From: an uncultured Haliea sp.
Lineage (GTDB): Bacteria; Pseudomonadota; Gammaproteobacteria; Pseudomonadales; Halieaceae
Direction: 5' to 3'
Assembly (NCBI GenBank): GCA_947258585.1
Contig: CAMYIZ010000074.1
Location: 1 to 64,000, forward strand
Length of the DNA stretch: 64,000 nucleotides
A program made the translations under genes and the position numbers. Numbering within the stretch: the first letter of the stretch is position 1; the number at the start of each line of letters is the position of its first letter. Below, piece by piece: positions 27,767-36,865 of this stretch. The notes beneath the pieces are model-generated. The model had not been told where the DNA came from. It saw only the letters and a program-made list of their open reading frames with translations, and did not search any database.

Positions 27767-28429
27767 TCAGAACGCGTCGGGCGCGTACAGCTCACGCAGC
27801 AGTTCCGGCGGGCTTTCACAGACTTCGGTCAGTACGTCAGCCTGCAGCTCAATGGCGGCAGGTGGGGACAGTCCTCGCAAGGCGTCGGCCTCTGCCGGTA
27901 GCCACAGGCTCAGTACGGCATCGAATGGAAACCGGCCCTGGTCGCTGGCGGCCTGAACCTGGATGTAATCCACGCTGACGCGCTGCAGCTGGTCGTGTGC
28001 CGCCGCCAGCTGCCTGCCCCAGGCACTTGCCGCATCGCGAAAAGCTGCGCTGGCATCGGCGGCTTTAAGCATCAGCAGCTGCCGCCGGGTGCCGGCCGGG
28101 GCAATATCCCGTGCGCTCCCCGAGAGCAGCACTTCCTCGGCGCCTGCGGGGCGAATCAGGCGCTGGTCCATGAACCGCTTCTCGTCCTCGTCGAGAATCT
28201 CCCTGACGCGGCCACTGTGCACGGCGGCCACATCAATGCCATCGTCAAAGAAGAACTCGGTGAGTACGTCAAAGTCCACGTCGTCGACGGATGACAGGAC
28301 ATGATTGCGCACGTATTTGCGGAAGGGAAAATAGCGGCTGCCGAGGCGAAAGTGGTTGTTCTCGTAGTAATCGCGGAACGCTGCACGGGTCGAGCCGGGG
28401 CGGTGGGAGAGCAGGCAGACAGATTTCAT
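27767..28429 (-). CDS. Tandem EthD-like domain protein
   Basis: This 220-residue protein has an N-terminal EthD-like half (CLLSHRPGSTRAAFRDYYENNHFRLG, VDFDVLTEFFFDD) and a C-terminal half with a weaker barrel pattern (RRQLLMLKAADASAAFRDAASAW). It looks like a fused dimer of the alpha/beta barrel, a common arrangement in this family. AAGGAA precedes the ATG. It lies 210 bases after the AMP-dependent ligase on the same strand, so it is probably transcribed with it. Function is unknown beyond the fold. Confidence 0.75.
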   Translation of the reverse strand: MKSVCLLSHRPGSTRAAFRDYYENNHFRLGSRYFPFRKYVRNHVLSSVDDVDFDVLTEFFFDDGIDVAAVHSGRVREILDEDEKRFMDQRLIRPAGAEEVLLSGSARDIAPAGTRRQLLMLKAADASAAFRDAASAWGRQLAAAHDQLQRVSVDYIQVQAASDQGRFPFDAVLSLWLPAEADALRGLSPPAAIELQADVLTEVCESPPELLRELYAPDAF

Positions 28430-28639
28430 GATAGTTCCTTGTTCTGGCCCCGGTTGCAGGCTTGCTATCTTCAGGCGGGTCAGGTGAATGCGGCTGATTT
28501 TCCACTGTCCCTGGATCTTCCGGTTACGTGAATCCCCAGCGATTGTGCCACTGCCAGGGATTGAGCACAGCCCTCCTGGTCCAATCTGTTGGGCCAGGGA
28601 GCTATTCTGTTCGGACTGCCGGAGGACTTGAAGGAAAGG

Positions 28640-30214
28640 CTAAACGCCAGTACTTGCGAAGGTTGTGGCGAAGGTTTCTCGCAGATTGCGCTTGAGGATT
28701 TTGCCGGAGGGATTGCGCGGCAGATTGTCGACGATGTGTACGGCCTTGGGCACCTTGAAGCCGCCGAGGTTGGCGGCACAGTGCTGTATGACAGTCTCAG
28801 GGTCTATGCGGCTGCCGCTTCTGGGTACCACCACTGCCGTTACCGCTTCCACCCAGTGGGGGTGGGGCAGACCGATCACCGCCACCTCGGATACCTCCGG
28901 CAGTTGGTAGATCACTTCTTCCACCTCCCGGCTGGAGACGTTCTCGCCACCGGTCTTGATCATGTCCTTCTTGCGATCGACGATGGTCAGGTAACCTTCG
29001 CTGTCCATGACCCCGAGGTCGCCGCTGTGGAACCAGCCGCCCTGGAAAGCCTCTGCGGTCCGCTCCGGATCGCGAAAGTACTCGCTGAGCAACTGGGGTG
29101 AGCGGTGCACGACTTCGCCAATCTCGCCCACGGCCACATCGTGTCCCTCTTCATCGACTATCCGGGTTTCCGTATACAGCGCCGGACGGCCCGCGGATCC
29201 GGCCTTGCGCAGCTGGTCCGCGGGCTTGAGGATAGTGGCCATGGGCGCCATCTCGGTCTGGCCATACAGGTTCCAGAGGCGGATATTCGGCAGCCTTGCG
29301 TGAATTTCCTTCATGACCTCCACCGGCATGATGGAGGCGCCGTAGTAGCCCTTGCGCAGTGCGCTGAGATCAGACTGGTCGAAATGCTCACTGCGCAGCA
29401 GGGAGATCCAGACCGTGGGCGGGGCGAAGAACGAGCTCACCTGCTCCCCGGCCAGCAGGCGCAACAGGCCAGCGGGCGAGTTGTCATCGGTGATGATGTT
29501 GCGGCCACCGGCCTTGAGGGCCGGGCCAAGGAAGCAGTCGAGCTGGGCGCAGTGGAACAGGGGGAGGGCGTGCAGGGTGGTGTCGTCCTCGGAAATTTCC
29601 GCATCGATCAGGCAGGCGCTGTATTGCCAGAGGATGGCGGCGTGGCTCAGTACCGCGCCCTTGGGTGCAGACTCGGTGCCGCTGGTATAGATGATCTGCG
29701 CCGGGTCATTGGCATCGATACCGGGATTGCCGGTATAGCTGTGACCGCGACACAGGTCGCCGAAAGGCGTCATACCCGCTGGTGTGTCTGCAGCGCTGTC
29801 GCCCGCCAGCCACACCAGTTGCTCCAGCGCCGGGCACTCCGCCGCGGCGGCCACAGCCTTGTCGCCCTCGGTGGCGCCCACAAACAGCAGGCGGGCACCT
29901 GAATGCGCGAGGATATAGGCGGTCTCGCGCACATTGAGCATGAAGTTCACCGGCACCAGAATGGCGCCGATGGCCGCGGCCGCATAGCGCACCGCGGCAA
30001 AGGCAATGGAATTGCGGGAGAGAATGGCTACCCGCTCACCGGGTTCTATCCCCGACTCTGCCATACTGCCGGCAACGCACAGGCACAGGTCCCGAAACTC
30101 GCCGTAGCTCAGGTCGCGTTCGCCCTGACGCAGCGCGAGTTTCCCGGGATGGCGGCGGGCACTGCGATGCAGCGTGTCGAACAGGGTCTGGCGCGATAGC
30201 GTCTGCGTATTCAT
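28640..30214 (-). CDS. AMP-dependent acyl-CoA synthetase/ligase
   Basis: This 524-residue ANL-superfamily enzyme activates a carboxylic acid to an acyl-CoA through an acyl-adenylate. The P-loop reads YTSGTESAPKGAVLSH, with Glu in place of the usual second Thr. A5 is YGQTEMAP, A7/A8 is FHSGDLGVMDSEGYLTIVDRKKDMIKTGGENV, and A10 contains NPSGKILKRNLRE with the catalytic Lys. Length and motifs fit the long/medium-chain or steroid-side-chain FadD group. The substrate acid is unknown. It probably feeds CoA-bound intermediates into the surrounding SDR-rich pathway. Confidence 0.93.
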   Translation of the reverse strand: MNTQTLSRQTLFDTLHRSARRHPGKLALRQGERDLSYGEFRDLCLCVAGSMAESGIEPGERVAILSRNSIAFAAVRYAAAAIGAILVPVNFMLNVRETAYILAHSGARLLFVGATEGDKAVAAAAECPALEQLVWLAGDSAADTPAGMTPFGDLCRGHSYTGNPGIDANDPAQIIYTSGTESAPKGAVLSHAAILWQYSACLIDAEISEDDTTLHALPLFHCAQLDCFLGPALKAGGRNIITDDNSPAGLLRLLAGEQVSSFFAPPTVWISLLRSEHFDQSDLSALRKGYYGASIMPVEVMKEIHARLPNIRLWNLYGQTEMAPMATILKPADQLRKAGSAGRPALYTETRIVDEEGHDVAVGEIGEVVHRSPQLLSEYFRDPERTAEAFQGGWFHSGDLGVMDSEGYLTIVDRKKDMIKTGGENVSSREVEEVIYQLPEVSEVAVIGLPHPHWVEAVTAVVVPRSGSRIDPETVIQHCAANLGGFKVPKAVHIVDNLPRNPSGKILKRNLRETFATTFASTGV

Positions 30215-30400
30215 TTCTGTTGTTTTCCTGAGGCGTTGTGGTCCGGGCCAGCCGGGCTGCCCGCAAGTGTACTATATGCCGCGATGGCTGCTCACGCGGT
30301 GGCTGCCCGGGAAATGCGGCCCCGTCGGCAATTGCTCAGGCTGCTGCGTGGACAGGGGCTAAGCTCCCGTAGCGTCAGGATGCGCCTCCGCCCCCGTGTT

Positions 30401-30814
30401 TCAGAACAGCGATTTGGCCGCGCCCATGATCCCGCCCAGGCCGCCGACCGATTGCAGCAGGCTGCCGCCACTGCTGGCCTTGTCCATCAACTGCGGCAGC
30501 ACATCCGCCAGACCGCTGGCCGCAGTTTCGGTATCCGTGCCGACCTCGCCGGCAAACTGCGCGACCTGGCTTTTGCCGAACAGGCCCAGAATGGTATCTG
30601 TGGAAATGGGCGAATTCGAACCATCCCCCAGCCAGGAGTTGAGGATACCGCCGAGCTCGCCGCTGGCAGCCATCTTGCTGGCCAGTCCAGCGAAATCCAC
30701 TGAACCCTCGCCATCACCCAGTAGCCTGGAGAGCGCGGAGGTGACGGTACTGGAGTCCACGTTCAATCCGAGTTTCTCCGACAGCAGCTGCGCGCCCAAT
30801 TGCACTATATCCAT
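30401..30814 (-). CDS. YidB-like DUF937 protein
   Basis: This 137-residue, Gly/Ser/Leu-rich cytoplasmic protein matches YidB/DUF937. The opening is VQLGAQLLSEKLGLNVDSSTVTSALSRLLGD and the end is GGSLLQSVGGLGGIMGAAKSLF, with repeated helical segments. The function of the family is not known. It is a single gene, divergent from the YegP-like gene with about 170 bp between them. Neither gene looks related to the metabolic cluster around them. Confidence 0.87.
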   Translation of the reverse strand: MDIVQLGAQLLSEKLGLNVDSSTVTSALSRLLGDGEGSVDFAGLASKMAASGELGGILNSWLGDGSNSPISTDTILGLFGKSQVAQFAGEVGTDTETAASGLADVLPQLMDKASSGGSLLQSVGGLGGIMGAAKSLF

Positions 30815-30981
30815 GATGTCCTTCCTTTAAGTCCGAAGTGTTCATGCTTCAGTATAGCCTCTCCATCGCTGATTTCCCTGCTGTCGTGCGCAATGCCCCT
30901 CGGCCGGGCCCGATCGGCATTTGCAGCGGACTGCAGATGTACTATGCTTTTCCCTGACCATTCCTCAGGAGAGCGGCACCG

Positions 30982-31326
30982 ATGGCTGGAAAATTTGACC
31001 TCAAGAAGAGCCCCAGCGGCAAGTTCATGTTCAACCTCAAATCGGGCAATGGCCAGATTGTTCTCACCAGCCAGCTCTACGAGACCCGGGCGGCGGCGGA
31101 AAAGGGGATTGCGTCCGTGCGCAAGAATGCGCCCGATGACAAGCGTTACGAGCGCAAGACCACCACCAAGGGCGAGCCCTATTTCGTCCTCAAGTCGGGC
31201 AATAGCCAGATTATCGGCAAGAGCGAGGCCTACTCCGGTGCTGCAGCCATGGAGAACGGCATCGCTTCGGTGAAAAAGAACGGCCCGGACGCGACGGTGG
31301 TGGACAGTACCGCAAAGCCCGGCTAA
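30982..31326 (+). CDS. YegP family protein (two DUF1508 repeats)
   Basis: This 114-residue protein consists of two DUF1508 repeats. FDLKKSPSGKFMFNLKSGNGQIVLTSQLY is the first and GEPYFVLKSGNSQIIGKSEAYS the second, each followed by an AxxGIxSV(R/K)KN helix. YegP proteins are small stress-associated proteins of unknown mechanism. Its stop overlaps the stop of the convergent SDR 5 gene by four bases. GGAGAG precedes the ATG. Confidence 0.92.
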   Translation: MAGKFDLKKSPSGKFMFNLKSGNGQIVLTSQLYETRAAAEKGIASVRKNAPDDKRYERKTTTKGEPYFVLKSGNSQIIGKSEAYSGAAAMENGIASVKKNGPDATVVDSTAKPG

Positions 31327-32084
31327 AGCACCATGTAGCCGCCGTCGGTAACCAGCGTGTGGCCCGTGGTGAAGCTGGACAGGTCACTCGCCAGATACAG
31401 CACCGGGCCAATGATCTCGTCTGTCTCCGCTACCCGCTTCTGCAGGCTGGCGTTGATTGCGCCTTCCAGGTATCCGGGCATCATGGCGGCGCTGTCGAAG
31501 AGGTCCGAGTGGTAGCTGCCCGGGGCCAGGCTGTTGACACGAATTCCCCTGTTCGCCCACTCGGCGGCCATCACTTTGGTCAGCGCCTCCAGCGCTGCCT
31601 TGGTAGCGGCGTAGAATCCCACCAGTGCCGACGGCTTGAGCCCGGCGACTGAAATGACGTTGATGACGGAGCCGCCGCCGTGTTCCGCCATACGCGGCGC
31701 CATGCGCGAGGCCAGGTACCAGGGGCCCCTGGTATTGACGTCGAACAGCTTCTGGAACAGCTCCGGTTGTAATTCCGACAGCTCTCCAATCACAGGATTC
31801 ATGCCGGCGTTGTTGATCAGGATGTCGACATGGCCGAAGCTGTCGTAAGCGTGTGCAATGACTGTATCCAGGTCCTCGATGTGCCCTACATGGGCTGACA
31901 GCGCCAGCGCCCTGCGGCCCATGCCGCGAATTTCATCCGCCACGGCTTCACAGTTCTCCAGCCGGCGGCTGACAACAATGACGTCGGCGCCCGCTGCCGC
32001 CAGGCCCAGGCTCATGGCTCTGCCCAGCCCGCGGCTGCCGCCCGTGACCAGCGCCACCTTTCCGCTGAGATCGATTGTGTGCAT
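31323..32084 (-). CDS. SDR family oxidoreductase 5
   Basis: This is a 253-residue classical SDR with TGGSRGLG, NNAGMNPVIG, Tyr-Lys in GFYAATKAAL and VTDGGYMVL at the C-terminus. Arg residues after beta-2 (VVSRRLENCE) suggest NADP(H). It is the last gene of a minus-strand run (36638 to 31323) containing a DUF1214 protein, SDR 6, sulfotransferase 2 and an LLM oxidoreductase. A gap of 69 bases separates it from the LLM gene. Substrate unknown. Confidence 0.92.
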   Translation of the reverse strand: MHTIDLSGKVALVTGGSRGLGRAMSLGLAAAGADVIVVSRRLENCEAVADEIRGMGRRALALSAHVGHIEDLDTVIAHAYDSFGHVDILINNAGMNPVIGELSELQPELFQKLFDVNTRGPWYLASRMAPRMAEHGGGSVINVISVAGLKPSALVGFYAATKAALEALTKVMAAEWANRGIRVNSLAPGSYHSDLFDSAAMMPGYLEGAINASLQKRVAETDEIIGPVLYLASDLSSFTTGHTLVTDGGYMVL

Positions 32085-32153
32085 GAGTACTTGTCCTCTC
32101 TGTTTGGCGATTGTTGCCTGACGCGACGCAAGTTGTGTGACCCTCCCCCTGGG

Positions 32154-33143
32154 CTACAGGGGGTTGATCGCCACCTTCGGCGCCACCTTGTCGAAGAAGT
32201 TGCGCAGCGTCCGCCAGCTCGTCTCCGCATCCAGCCCGCCCACCAGCGGGTGGAGAATGTAGGCATCGTTCGGCGCCAGTGAAGGCGCTTTCTCCAGCAC
32301 GGTTTCCGGGCGCACCACCTGGTAGGTGCCAAGGGCCTTGAGTGCGTCCGCGTCCATCGCACTGCTGAACAACATGTCCAGGTCGGTGCTGGTCTGCCAG
32401 CGGGCGTAGCAGTTGGTCTCGTACAGCGCACAGGGCGCGAGGCGTTCCCAATCCTGCTCCGGGGTCTCGGAAACGTAGAGAAAGGCGTGGGCCATCTCCG
32501 CCTGGTAGCGCGGTGTCTTGCCGAGTTTTTCGCACTCGGCGACGTAGATGTCATTCAGGTGCGGCATGCCGCCGATAAAGCCGTCGCCCTCCCGGGCCGC
32601 GCGTCGCGCCGCCGGTGCAGCGCTGCCGCCCATCATGATCGGCGGGTGCGGCGTTTGCAGGGGCCGGGGCGTAATGCGCGCGCTGCGCCCGCGGAACTCG
32701 AAAGATTGTCCGCTCCAGGCCTGCTTCAGGGCCTGGACACCCTCTTCCATCAGGGCCCCGCGCCGTTTCGGGTCCACGCCGAACATCTCCATCTCGGAAC
32801 TGACATAACCGCCCAGCAGCAGCACTTCGGCGCGACCGCGGCTGAGGTGGTCCAGTACCGCCACATCTTCGGCCACCCGCAGGGGATCGCTGAAAGGCAA
32901 CAGCACGTTGACCTGCAGGCGCACATTGCGGGTGATGCGTGCCGCCGCCGCCGCGAGCACACTGGGGCTGGGCAGATAGCCGTCCTCGCTGCCGTGGTGT
33001 TCGCAGAAGTTGATGGTGACTGGATAACCCTGGGCATCGATCCAGGCGATCTGCTCCAGGGCCAGATCGAACATGTCCGCCATGGACAGTTGTGTGGTTT
33101 CCGCGGGCGCGCGGCATTCATATTTGACGCAGAGAAAGGCCAT
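32154..33143 (-). CDS. LLM-class flavin-dependent oxidoreductase
   Basis: This 329-residue bacterial-luciferase-like TIM barrel has NFCEHHGSEDGYLPSPSVLAAA, VNVLLPFSDPLRVAEDVAVLDHLSRGRAEV and PPIMMGGSAAPAARRAAREGDGF. These features are closer to FMN-dependent monooxygenases than to the F420 group of the other LLM gene. I chose ATG 33143 (MAFLCVKYEC), seven bases after GGAG; the track start at 33194 and ATG 33155 are alternatives. It sits between sulfotransferase 2 and SDR 5 on the same strand. Baeyer-Villiger-type or hydroxylating chemistry is possible but not shown. Confidence 0.88.
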   Translation of the reverse strand: MAFLCVKYECRAPAETTQLSMADMFDLALEQIAWIDAQGYPVTINFCEHHGSEDGYLPSPSVLAAAAARITRNVRLQVNVLLPFSDPLRVAEDVAVLDHLSRGRAEVLLLGGYVSSEMEMFGVDPKRRGALMEEGVQALKQAWSGQSFEFRGRSARITPRPLQTPHPPIMMGGSAAPAARRAAREGDGFIGGMPHLNDIYVAECEKLGKTPRYQAEMAHAFLYVSETPEQDWERLAPCALYETNCYARWQTSTDLDMLFSSAMDADALKALGTYQVVRPETVLEKAPSLAPNDAYILHPLVGGLDAETSWRTLRNFFDKVAPKVAINPL

Positions 33144-33232
33144 TATGTTCTCCATCGAGGGGTGGCCGGCAAGCCGTTCCGGCGGCGTGTGCACGGGCGG
33201 CGCGCACCTGCTCCGGTTCTATGAGTTTCGGT

Positions 33233-34477
33233 TCACACTTCGTCGGGCACCTGGAAGTAATGCTGGTAGCGCTGGAACAGCTGGCGCTTGTGTGCGTTTT
33301 CTTCCTGCTGGCCAATGCTGTACTGGTGGCGGCCGAACTTGCCCTGCGGTTTTTGTTGCAGGTAGTTCGCCATCGCGCGAAGGGCGGTGGGCTCCAGTTC
33401 AAGACCCATATCCCGGTACAGCGTCTCCAGCGCCGGCAGCGGTTGTTCCACCAGCTGCGCGTAGAGAAAGTTGTGTATCTGCGCCGTCGGGACCGCGGCC
33501 GTTTCCAGCAGCGTAACCACCGCGTCCAGCCGTGCGGCCCCCGCTTCCGGCGTCATCAGGTTCTCGAAGGCACCGGCGTCGAAGGGCTGGCTGCTGCGCA
33601 TCCAGTACAGGGTGCCCAGCAGATTGGTGACCGAGGCCTGGGCGACAATCGGGTCGCGGTGGGTGATCACCACCCGCGCGTCCGGAAAGGTGCGAAACAG
33701 TACCGGCAGGTTGCCCAGGTGGGACGGCGCCTTCAGCAACCAGTGCCGACGCGGGTTGCGCCACTGCAGCAGTTTCAGCATGCGCCGGTAATAGGTGTAG
33801 GCGTAGTCCAGGTCCTGTTGATAGAACCACTCGTTGTAGCCGGGAATCTGATACTGACCTGGCAGGTTCTCGGTAAGGAAAGTACAGCTCATGGCGACGA
33901 TGCATTCGTTGGGAATATTGGCACCCATCTCGTGCATGGCGGCATAGGTCGGCACCACCCGGCTCCACTGGGTGACCAGGTGCTGGCAGCGCTCGATACG
34001 TGGGTCGCTGTTGTAGCTTGCGGTTTCCGGCGGCGGGTAGGGAAACATCATCTCCCAGTTGCGCGGCGAGCCGAACTGGCTGTCTTGGGCCAGCAGCTCG
34101 AACAGGATGGAGGTGCCGGCGCGGGGCAGGCCGGTGACGATGACCGGCTGCTCGATCACCTCGTCGTCGATCTCCGGGTGCTGGGCGTAGGCGGCCTCGA
34201 TCCCCAGCCGCGCCTCCAGCCAGCGCAGGATGTCGGAGCGGGTCATCAACCGCCCCAACAGGTGCAGGTCGGCTTCCTGATCGAGAGCCTCGAGGAAGAC
34301 GTGGAAACCCTCCAGCCACTCGTCGCTGCCAAAGTCGTCAAAGCCGGTGTTGTTGCGTGCCGTGGCCATCAGCTCTTCTGCCCGCAGGGGCACCAGGCTG
34401 CGGATGTCCATGTGCCGGCCCTCGTCGATCACCTGCTGTACCCAATCCGGGCGGGGAGGTGGTGTCCAGCTGTTCAT
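33233..34477 (-). CDS. Sulfotransferase family protein 2
   Basis: This 414-residue protein is a paralogue in architecture of sulfotransferase 1. It has a helical N-terminal region, the PAPS loop IVTGLPRAGTSILFELLA, WLLKAPSHLGNLPVLFRTFPDARVVITHRDP and a C-terminal FGRHQYSIGQQEE tail. The closing PxGxFGxHxY(S) tail is typical of this branch. It is transcribed 31 bases after SDR 6. Two members of this family within 8 kb argue for sulfated, or sulfotransferase-fold-dependent, intermediates in one pathway. True activity is unproven. Confidence 0.87.
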   Translation of the reverse strand: MNSWTPPPRPDWVQQVIDEGRHMDIRSLVPLRAEELMATARNNTGFDDFGSDEWLEGFHVFLEALDQEADLHLLGRLMTRSDILRWLEARLGIEAAYAQHPEIDDEVIEQPVIVTGLPRAGTSILFELLAQDSQFGSPRNWEMMFPYPPPETASYNSDPRIERCQHLVTQWSRVVPTYAAMHEMGANIPNECIVAMSCTFLTENLPGQYQIPGYNEWFYQQDLDYAYTYYRRMLKLLQWRNPRRHWLLKAPSHLGNLPVLFRTFPDARVVITHRDPIVAQASVTNLLGTLYWMRSSQPFDAGAFENLMTPEAGAARLDAVVTLLETAAVPTAQIHNFLYAQLVEQPLPALETLYRDMGLELEPTALRAMANYLQQKPQGKFGRHQYSIGQQEENAHKRQLFQRYQHYFQVPDEV

Positions 34478-34508
34478 TGCGTTTGCCTCCGAATGAAACG
34501 TCCCGACC

Positions 34509-35342
34509 TCAGGGCATGTACGCCCCGCCGCTCACCGAAATCAGCTGGCCGGTGATGTAGCTGGAGCACTCCGAGGCCAGGAACAGGGCCAGCCAGGCGA
34601 TATCTTCCGGCCGCCCCAGGCGCGGGATGGGAAGGCCGCTCATGTTATAGAGGGTGCCTTCCTCCAGGGCTTTCTCCATGTCCCCCGGCTTGCCCATGGT
34701 GTCGAAGCCGAAGCGGTTCCAGAAACTGCCTTCGCCCACATCCTGTTCGTCATGGGGGACGATCCAGCCCGGGCAGATATTGTTTACCCGCACGCCTTTG
34801 CCGGCCCACTCCCAGGCCAGGCCCTTGCTGAAACTGTTCACGAAGCCTTTCACGCCGCCGTAATGAACGACATTGGCCGCCGCTTCACCGAGCAGCGATG
34901 AGTTGGAAGAGATGTTGATGATGCTGCCGCTGGCGCGAGACAACATGTTATCCGCCACTGCCTGGCAGCAGTTCACCACGCCATCGACGTTGAGCGCGAT
35001 TTCCCAGCGCCGCGCCTCGGCGTCGAGTTGGTCGAAATCCGCGGGATGGGCGACGCCGCCGGCGTTGTTCACCAGCACATCCACCGGGCCGAACTCGGCG
35101 TTGGCGCGCGCCACCATGGCGTCGACGCTGGTCCGGTCAGTGACGTCGGTTTTTACCGCCAGTACGCGACCGGGCAGGCCCAGGTCAACCGCTTCCGCCG
35201 CCAGTTTTTCGCCGGTGACGACATCCCGCGATGCGCTGACCACATTCAGGCCCTCGCGGGCGAATTCCAGTACCAGGCCGCGGCCGATGCCGCCGCTGCC
35301 GCCGGTGATGATGGCGGTCTTGCCTTGCAGTTGCAGATCCAT
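34509..35342 (-). CDS. SDR family oxidoreductase 6
   Basis: This is a 277-residue SDR with TGGSGGIG, NNAGGVAHPADF, Tyr-Lys in VHYGGVKGFV and ISVSGGAYMP at the C-terminus. An insertion near residues 190-225 (HDEQDVGEGSFWNRFGFDTMG) enlarges the substrate loop relative to 250-residue SDRs. That fits a bulky substrate, which is inference. ATG 35342 has a GGGGGG run six bases upstream; the track start adds six codons. It is cotranscribed with sulfotransferase 2. Confidence 0.91.
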   Translation of the reverse strand: MDLQLQGKTAIITGGSGGIGRGLVLEFAREGLNVVSASRDVVTGEKLAAEAVDLGLPGRVLAVKTDVTDRTSVDAMVARANAEFGPVDVLVNNAGGVAHPADFDQLDAEARRWEIALNVDGVVNCCQAVADNMLSRASGSIINISSNSSLLGEAAANVVHYGGVKGFVNSFSKGLAWEWAGKGVRVNNICPGWIVPHDEQDVGEGSFWNRFGFDTMGKPGDMEKALEEGTLYNMSGLPIPRLGRPEDIAWLALFLASECSSYITGQLISVSGGAYMP

Positions 35343-35441
35343 TTTGTGCCCCCCGTTCAATCCCGTAAAGTTGTCTGCCCTGTAGTGAACAGTTGTTGTA
35401 TCGCGCGACGGTGCCAGCGATCGTCCCTTGTTGAATGGGTT

Positions 35442-36638
35442 CTAGACGCCGAAGCGCTGGATTACCCCGCGGCGGCGGGCGGCGATCTGTTGGGCACGCT
35501 CCGCGCTGGTGACCTTCTGCACCCCGGGCGGCAGGTGCTGGTCCAGCTGCGCCAGTTTCACCTGGGCGGCGCGCGGAATGGGATAGCGGTCCGCCTGCAT
35601 CCAGCGCACAGTGACATAGCCTTCGGTAAAGCCCGCAGGATCCAGCCAGTTGGCGTGGCCGGTATCCACGTGGGAGATCACCAGGATCAGCTCCCCGTCG
35701 TCTTCCAGCTGCGCGTAGTGGCAGTTGGTGTTGCTGAGAATGCTGCGGTAGTCCATGGAGCACCACCAGTAGTTGCCGAACTCCACCGCCCAGTAATGCG
35801 CCTGCGGCGGGGTCACGCGGACGATGATTGCCTCGTCCGCGGGCAGCTGCCAGTAGGCGATAAGCGGTTCGCCACCGGGGGTGGCATCAATGGGGTTGTC
35901 ATCCAGCTGGCGGTAGGAGAGGAAGGTGTTTGGGCGCACTTTCCAGCGTTCGATCATGTCCGCCCAGTAGGTGAGTGAATCGCCGACCCAGCGGGACACG
36001 GCGTCCAGTCCCTGCACCAGCCGCCTGGGGTCCATGACCGGCTTGGGTGCCGCGGCCCCGCTGATGCGCTCGATTCCGGCGTGCATGGGACGCTCGGTCT
36101 CCCAGTCGGCAAAAAACTGGCGGAAGGTCACCCGGAAGGTGTCGGGGGAAGTTTGCAGCCAGTTGCCGGGATGTGGGTCGGGGCTGCAGATCAGCTCGAA
36201 ACTGCCGTCCGGCTCAACCTGTAGATCCTGGCCGAAGAGCGCGTGGGCAACGCCGCCGCCCCAGGGCGTATTGCCGGTTTCCACGGCGGTAACCGCGAAA
36301 TAGCGCGCGCTGCCGCGATTGCCGCTGATACGGTAGGTGTCGGTGCCGTTGATGGGAGCCCCGACGTAGACCGCGTCAGGATTGTCGCCGCCCTGCTTGC
36401 GGATCGGGTCGAAATAGTGGAGCAGCTCCGGATGCAGGGGGTCGTCGTTTTCCAGGAAAAACTGCATGCCGAGGCCAATGTTCTGGGCCAGGCAGCGGAA
36501 GCCTGCGCTGCGGCTCAGGTCTCCGACAGGAACGCCGTCACGGAAGGGGATGCGCCCGGCGGCCTTGAGCTGGTCGCAGAACTGGTCCCAGGCCTGGAGA
36601 AGCTGCTGGTCCCGGGCATCGTGGTCCAGGTTGCTCAC
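35442..36638 (-). CDS. DUF1214-containing protein
   Basis: This 398-residue soluble protein has the DUF1214 pattern in the C-terminal half (VRVTPPQAHYWAVEFGNYWWCSMDY, LEDDGELILVISHVDTGHANWLDPAGFTEGYVTVRW). An N-terminal domain carries GNRGSARYFAVTAVETGN. DUF1214/DUF1254 proteins are beta-rich and of unknown activity; they often sit in steroid, terpenoid and alkane clusters of actinobacteria and marine proteobacteria, as I recall. It is the first gene of the minus-strand run through SDR 5. It has no signal peptide and no membrane helices. Confidence 0.85.
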   Translation of the reverse strand: MSNLDHDARDQQLLQAWDQFCDQLKAAGRIPFRDGVPVGDLSRSAGFRCLAQNIGLGMQFFLENDDPLHPELLHYFDPIRKQGGDNPDAVYVGAPINGTDTYRISGNRGSARYFAVTAVETGNTPWGGGVAHALFGQDLQVEPDGSFELICSPDPHPGNWLQTSPDTFRVTFRQFFADWETERPMHAGIERISGAAAPKPVMDPRRLVQGLDAVSRWVGDSLTYWADMIERWKVRPNTFLSYRQLDDNPIDATPGGEPLIAYWQLPADEAIIVRVTPPQAHYWAVEFGNYWWCSMDYRSILSNTNCHYAQLEDDGELILVISHVDTGHANWLDPAGFTEGYVTVRWMQADRYPIPRAAQVKLAQLDQHLPPGVQKVTSAERAQQIAARRRGVIQRFGV

Positions 36639-36865
36639 ACCGTCACTCCTGTTGTTATTGTCGGGTTGGCCATCGTGAGCTGTGCGGGCGCCGTTGACAA
36701 GAAGGTGCGGGGTAAATGCCCCTACCCTGGTCTACATCTTTAGTCCACGACGTCTCTTGCCTGCGGTTGCGCTGTTGCAGCGTCACACCCTGCATTACCG
36801 TTTGTCACGGGCTCGGGCGAATCCGGAGCCCGGATGTGCTTGCCATGAAAGGACGGGAGAACGAC

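Noticed and set aside
33221-34555. 444-residue plus-strand ORF
   Set aside because: It is a shadow of sulfotransferase 2.
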